A DNA stretch of 64,000 nucleotides from Diphasiastrum complanatum (lineage: Eukaryota; Streptophyta; Lycopodiopsida; Lycopodiales; Lycopodiaceae): assembly GCA_029204225.1 (NCBI GenBank), contig CM055107.1:29227410-29291409 (forward strand). Direction: 5' to 3'. The notes below the pieces were generated by a model. That model saw only the letters and a list, made by a program, of their open reading frames with translations, was not told the DNA's origin and searched no databases. The position numbers and the translations under genes are program-made. Positions 61,001 through 64,000 of the stretch are shown here, piece by piece (the stretch's first letter is position 1; every line of letters starts with the position of its first letter).

Positions 61001-62598
61001 TTTTAACACATGCTATTATCTTGCAACTTTCCTATTTATTTGGTATGAATAATGCTTGAGAAATTTACTCTACTCTTGGAATTAGTCAATTTTGCAGAAG
61101 ATATGTGAGATGCCTAAGTTTACTTGTATCAAGGTTGACATGACAGTGGCAATAGTAGGGAGGCATGCAAAAACACTTTTAAATTTTTGAAGATATAACC
61201 TAAACTTTATTCTCAATTTGCAAACCTTAGGCTATATGTAACACCTTCACCTGGAGGACTTGGATTTATCCCTGCTGCTAAAAGGTAAGAAGTTTTAACA
61301 GGCTGATCTAGCTCTATGTGTATGGCAACAAAATTTGTGATTATTAGGTGTAGTATGATGTTAGTTTGCAGAGGTTTTTTCAGCAAGCCTACAAATATTT
61401 ATGCTCTATGTAGAGTGCACTTTGATGTGGTAACCTGGAAGCTGGATGCAATTACAGTTCCTTTCATAAAGTTGCCCAATGTAATTTCACTTGCTGAAGC
61501 CAGCCAGGCACTTCCCAAACATGAGAAATACGGAAAGGTGAATGCACGCAGCGAGGAGGAGCATCTTGATTGAATGGAATGATTGTAAACTCGCCTGGAC
61601 AGTCCCTCTTAGTTGGCCATATCATTGTTGCCAATAGCCTGAGCTCCTTGTGATATGGGGACCGATGTAGTTTTCTGCCCCAGCCGCTGCCAGCTCGCTT
61701 TCACTGGGAGCCTGGCCTGCCTGAAAGGCATTCAGCCCAGTATCAGCAGTCCTGAGAAAGGGAGAGACAGTCTGTTGGTGAAATTCTTTGTAGTTCATGA
61801 TTTAGGCTATCTTCTGTCCAGTTTCATAGATGGCAGTATTTGAGGATGAGTAGTCAAAGATAATCCAAGAGGCACGAAAAAGGACAAGTTGGCCTTTCTA
61901 GCTCCAGATTAGAATTTTTTTTTGTTATACGAGTCTAAGAAATGTAATAATGATGCCAATCATCTTAGACGATAGAACAACACTTATTGTTGTTGGGGCA
62001 GTATTTCAAAACTAAACCTTTCAAGACTTTCATTTTTGCAGGCTGCTGAGAGTGTTGGCAATGGTTTGGGCAGGCAGCCAGGTCACAAAACTACTGCGCC
62101 TTGGTGGGTATGTATAGTTTACTTACTGGCATTAGTCTCAGCCCCTTTTGTAATTGCTACCTTTTGGATAATCACTGCTGTGTGGAATGGGTATTTCTAG
62201 TTGGGTTGGAGAAGATTTGAGTAAATCATAGATTGTTGAATGCGTTATTTTTTGCGTGGACGAGTTGCTGAGTTTCTTAAGCTAAAAAACTTGTTTTTGC
62301 AGTGCTTTAGCTCTTGCTCCTCTTGCCGATAGAGGCCTGACATGGTTCACAAATTGTTTCAGTTTTGAGTCAAGGGGCAAGGTTCTTACAAAATTACTTG
62401 CAATATGGGGCTTAGTTTTCTTTAGTAGTTCTTGCATATTATCTAGTTAACTATTCTGCCTTACTATTGTCTTCACAGAGACTTTGTTGCCCTCACAAGT
62501 TTGGTGATTGTTGCATGTAGGCATTCGGCGTAATTGTTGCCTCCTGTTTTGGCGCAGCTATGGTGGTTTTTGTGACCATGACCATCTTGTGGGCTTGA
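48578..62598 (+). CDS. Probable plastid-targeted small membrane protein, spliced, function unknown
   Basis: Exon 1 (48578-48640) encodes MASLAHALTAASSSLLSFDS plus Q, Ser/Ala-rich like a transit peptide, with a CAG/GTATGT donor. Exon 2 starts at 48909; its end is uncertain (48977 or 49052 keep phase 0). A likely exon is 59903-59954 (ADGSIEDDNAHTVMDDT). The C-terminal half is firm: exon beginning at 60919 or 60947 and ending 61042, then 61231-61284, 62042-62107, 62303-62381 and 62521-62598 (TGA 62596-62598). Phases agree throughout. It encodes about 123 residues with two hydrophobic segments: FGLAGLLSYGLFNTCYYLAT near its start and AFGVIVASCFGAAMVVFVTM at the end. Between them are VLAMVWAGSQVTKLLRLGG and ALALAPLADRGLTWF, which I recall as conserved in plant plastid proteins of unknown function. 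Expected size is about 190-220 aa. The intron of about 11 kb carries hAT and gypsy insertions. The 5' part and targeting are inference. Confidence 0.6.
50172..50549. mobile_element. Non-autonomous hAT element (MITE, 378 bp)
   Basis: The element starts CATAGAATC and ends GGTTCTATG, giving terminal inverted repeats of about 8 bp, and is flanked by the identical 8-bp duplication GTTACAAG (50164-50171 and 50550-50557). Both ends carry repeated GAACCGT/ACGGTTC subterminal motifs, as hAT elements do. The core is AT-rich with TTAATTAATTAA runs and a GA-rich patch, and has no coding capacity. It lies in the long intron of the membrane protein gene. Confidence 0.85.
51738..54180 (+). pseudogene. hAT transposase (BED zinc finger, DUF659), degraded
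   Basis: Plus strand. A start at 51738 leads to a BED-type zinc finger: WRCLHCGCHFKGSHTRVRAH, then GISDCPRI. After an intron, TWTPPGREALRGRLLCQEEE reaches a clean GT-AG intron (52358-52448), followed by DUF659: YGCTILSNGWTDVRRRSVIN and VEHVVQVVT. A 1-nt frameshift near 52660 destroys the normally following DNAS motif. Later pieces are WTPYAAHCIDLLIHDLCALP, RWDFFHRPIHAVAHMLHPLW, LTFERFQFPLDGEQS and WWCIHGRSTGDLR, then a deletion in the hAT dimerisation region and RLVFVNTNGRML. An acidic C-terminal tail carries an AT-hook-like RRPRGRPRGSRRG at about 54045-54085. GC content is higher than in the surroundings. Not functional as it stands. Confidence 0.85.
55016..55070. repeat. (GA)n microsatellite inside the hAT element
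   Basis: About 55 bp of GA repeat near the right end of the hAT element. Confidence 0.95.
55504..55515 (-). other. Primer-binding-site-like motif (initiator tRNA type)
   Basis: The minus strand reads TAGTATCAGAGC, eleven of twelve bases of the plant retroelement primer-binding site TGGTATCAGAGC. It is preceded on that strand by TATATTTTCA, which could be an LTR end. The element it belonged to is otherwise lost; the hAT right end lies about 120 bp away. Confidence 0.4.
55985..58595 (-). mobile_element. Ty3/gypsy pol remnant (RT, RNase H, integrase)
   Basis: Minus strand from 58595: an RT lead-in (IFPEQLPEGLLPSRGVDHHI and MSPKEEDEVVSQLKELL), a stop before GAPVL, then RT 58333-57548 with RLCVDYKKLNKMT, LDLRSGYHQIRI, FLVLPFGLTNAPATFQQ and the catalytic VFLDDMLIYSK. 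An insertion separates this from RNase H (FLVETDASDYAVGAVLY, then YSTYEKELFAVIHGL). The integrase has HECHDSHSVGHPG with CEQCQANK (zinc finger) and the core MDFVVGLPKSG, SDRDSKFTGKF, a stop at about 56220, then DGQTECVNQSMENM; D, D and E are all present. Reading ends at about 55985. Gag and LTRs are not seen. Few stops suggest a moderately young copy. Confidence 0.92.
57296..57555. other. Insertion of about 250 bp splitting the gypsy RT
   Basis: RT coding sequence ends at NQSFEQ (about 57555) and resumes at STAPILHIVDPGG (about 57290). The AT-rich piece between has no coding sense in the pol frame. A short GGGCT occurs at both edges and could be a target duplication, but terminal repeats are not convincing. 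Confidence 0.5.
58596..59467. other. GC-richer non-coding tract next to the gypsy remnant
   Basis: Two minus-strand frames of 152 and 73 codons lack recognisable motifs. TGTTACA occurs at about 58749 and again near 59390 and CTATATAG lies in between, which hints at an LTR of about 640 bp, but I found no matching duplication or second copy. Confidence 0.35.
59468..60812 (-). other. Three unassigned minus-strand open frames in the host gene introns
   Basis: Frames at 59468-59761 (contains NLDRGGIASKAAEQVIRTL), 60117-60488 and 60540-60812 on the minus strand. They are 90-123 codons, not connected by obvious splice sites, and have no family I recognise. They overlap or neighbour the plus-strand exon at 59903-59954, so they are probably chance frames or fragments of an older insertion. 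Confidence 0.25.
61316..61573 (+). pseudogene. Possible quinone oxidoreductase-like C-terminal fragment
   Basis: An 85-codon plus-strand frame in the intron between 61284 and 62042. Its second half reads LPNVISLAEASQALPKHEKY followed by GKV, which resembles the end of zinc-type alcohol dehydrogenase/quinone oxidoreductase proteins (a LSEA..A......GKV pattern). It has no catalytic or NADP-binding part. Either a captured gene fragment or coincidence. Confidence 0.3.
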
Positions 62599-64000
62599 AC
62601 TTCTGGTTTTGAAGGGGAGAGAGTTCATATTCAACTTCTGGAATAACAAAGAAATTCAACAGGACTATAATAATAAGCAAAGCTTACTGACCCTTAATCA
62701 ACCCCAATGTTCCTGCCAACCTGAAGTTTGTCCTCGAGATAAACCAATTACTTGAAAGAGTTACTAGAAACCATTTGCTATAAGATATATTGGTGGGTAT
62801 AGATTTTAATGAAGTTTCTTTGTGTTTTCAAGTTTGTACATTTATAAGTATAAATTGCATTGTCAATTTATTGCTTTTTGTTGATACAGTCAAAAAGTCA
62901 GAATGATTATTGCATCTTCTGTTTCTCATGCAAGTCTTGTTAAAAACATGCATTGCTCTGGTCAACTCCTTCAAGGTTTTGTGCCCTTTTTGAGAGTTAC
63001 AAACATTTACTTTGAGAATAACTAGCAATTTATATGTTTATACTTATATATTTATAATTGCCAGAATAAATTAATCATTGACACAATTAAGAGGGCACAG
63101 GCCTCATCTACCTTTCAAGCTTCTTATTTGACTTGATCATGTTTGCAGACACTTATTTGGCTTCACAATTGCAGCATGTTCTTGAAAATATTCATTTCTT
63201 CCACATCATTTTTGTTGCATCATTATTAGCACTTAACGCTTTTTCTGTATACTTTGAAACGTATGCATTTTGTTTGCAGCATCTTGCAGACATTCATTTT
63301 CCGGCAATTTCTTCCCACACACTTTCTAGTTTGGCAAAATCTTTTAGGACAATGTTTTTGTTGGTAGGGGAGAGTTAAGCAAAACTAAAGTCATGCTGGT
63401 CATCATGCATTATGTGAAGAAAGTAACATTTTCATGAGGAGATGGTGTAATCTCATGAGGGATGATTTGTGCTTTGCATTTTGAACACACATTTTTAACA
63501 CAAATGTTAGCCATCTCAAGTGAATGTTTGCTAAAAATTATGCTTTTATTGCAACATAAAGTCAAAAGAAAATCTCTACTTGGATCTCTGATTGGCTAAA
63601 TTCTAGAACAATCGCATCTATGCAATGTGGAAAATAACATAATATAAGAGTCACATACATGCAGTCCAACTTTCGTACTAACACTTGAGACCCAAGAGGA
63701 ATTGAGATGAGATCCTAGATAACTCAAATGACGTGTAAAGACAATTAGTTGCATTAACAAATCATTTTCTAGCTAAAAAAAACTTGATAAACAACAAAAC
63801 TTATAGATAGCTTAGGCAAATTTCCAACTAAGATCTTAGCAAATTAGAGCTCTCTTACAAGAAGCCTGGGGACAAAGTCTAATAATTTGAGAAATGATAG
63901 TATCTAGCTCTTATTTATTCTATCTTAGAAACATTGGAAAGTTTTATTCTCAGTCTTCTCGTAAGGGTGCCGAAAATAGGGTACTTCCACTGTTGAATAG
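62599..64000. other. Downstream of the membrane protein gene, non-coding
   Basis: Contains the presumed 3' UTR, then AT-rich sequence. An 81-codon plus-strand frame (63133-63378) is Leu/Phe-rich without a recognisable motif. No RNA gene or transposon end found. Confidence 0.45.

Overview
The window is nuclear DNA from a plant with a large, repeat-rich genome. The evidence is plant-type spliced genes with introns of 0.2 to about 11 kb, a plastid-type protein N-terminus, many decayed Ty1/copia and Ty3/gypsy fragments, a hAT transposon, a Helitron-type helicase and very long AT, AC and CT microsatellites. Nothing bacterial or organellar was seen. I cannot name the species; the intron sizes and TE load fit a fern, gymnosperm or other large-genome land plant.

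Layout. 1-9.5 kb: a copia integrase stub, an alternating direct/inverted repeat array, a copia gag stub, an HSP90 gene fragment, and a broken Helitron/PIF1-type helicase split by a solo LTR with a 5-bp target duplication. 9.67-17.02 kb: an apparently intact four-exon gene for an FAD-dependent aromatic-ring-type monooxygenase (426 aa, plus strand), with a gypsy integrase relic in intron 2. 17-21.8 kb: intergenic. 21.8-43.7 kb: a dense TE graveyard of copia pieces on both strands, gypsy scraps, two minisatellites, and two 1.6-kb related blocks (29.9-31.7 and 39.6-41.3 kb) carrying an unclassified ORF followed by LTR-like sequence. 43.7-48.4 kb: old non-coding repeat sequence with a gypsy chromodomain relic.

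48.58-62.60 kb: a second spliced host gene (plus strand) with a plastid-transit-like first exon and a well-supported five-exon C-terminal half encoding a small membrane protein. Its long intron holds a 378-bp non-autonomous hAT element (perfect 8-bp target duplication), a 4.5-kb hAT element with a broken BED/DUF659 transposase gene, and a large minus-strand gypsy pol remnant. The rest, to 64 kb, is non-coding.

The two host genes do not form an obvious pathway. The most novel-looking material is the unclassified retroelement ORF family, the hAT pair, the solo LTR sitting in the helicase P-loop, and the HSP90 fragment beside that helicase.
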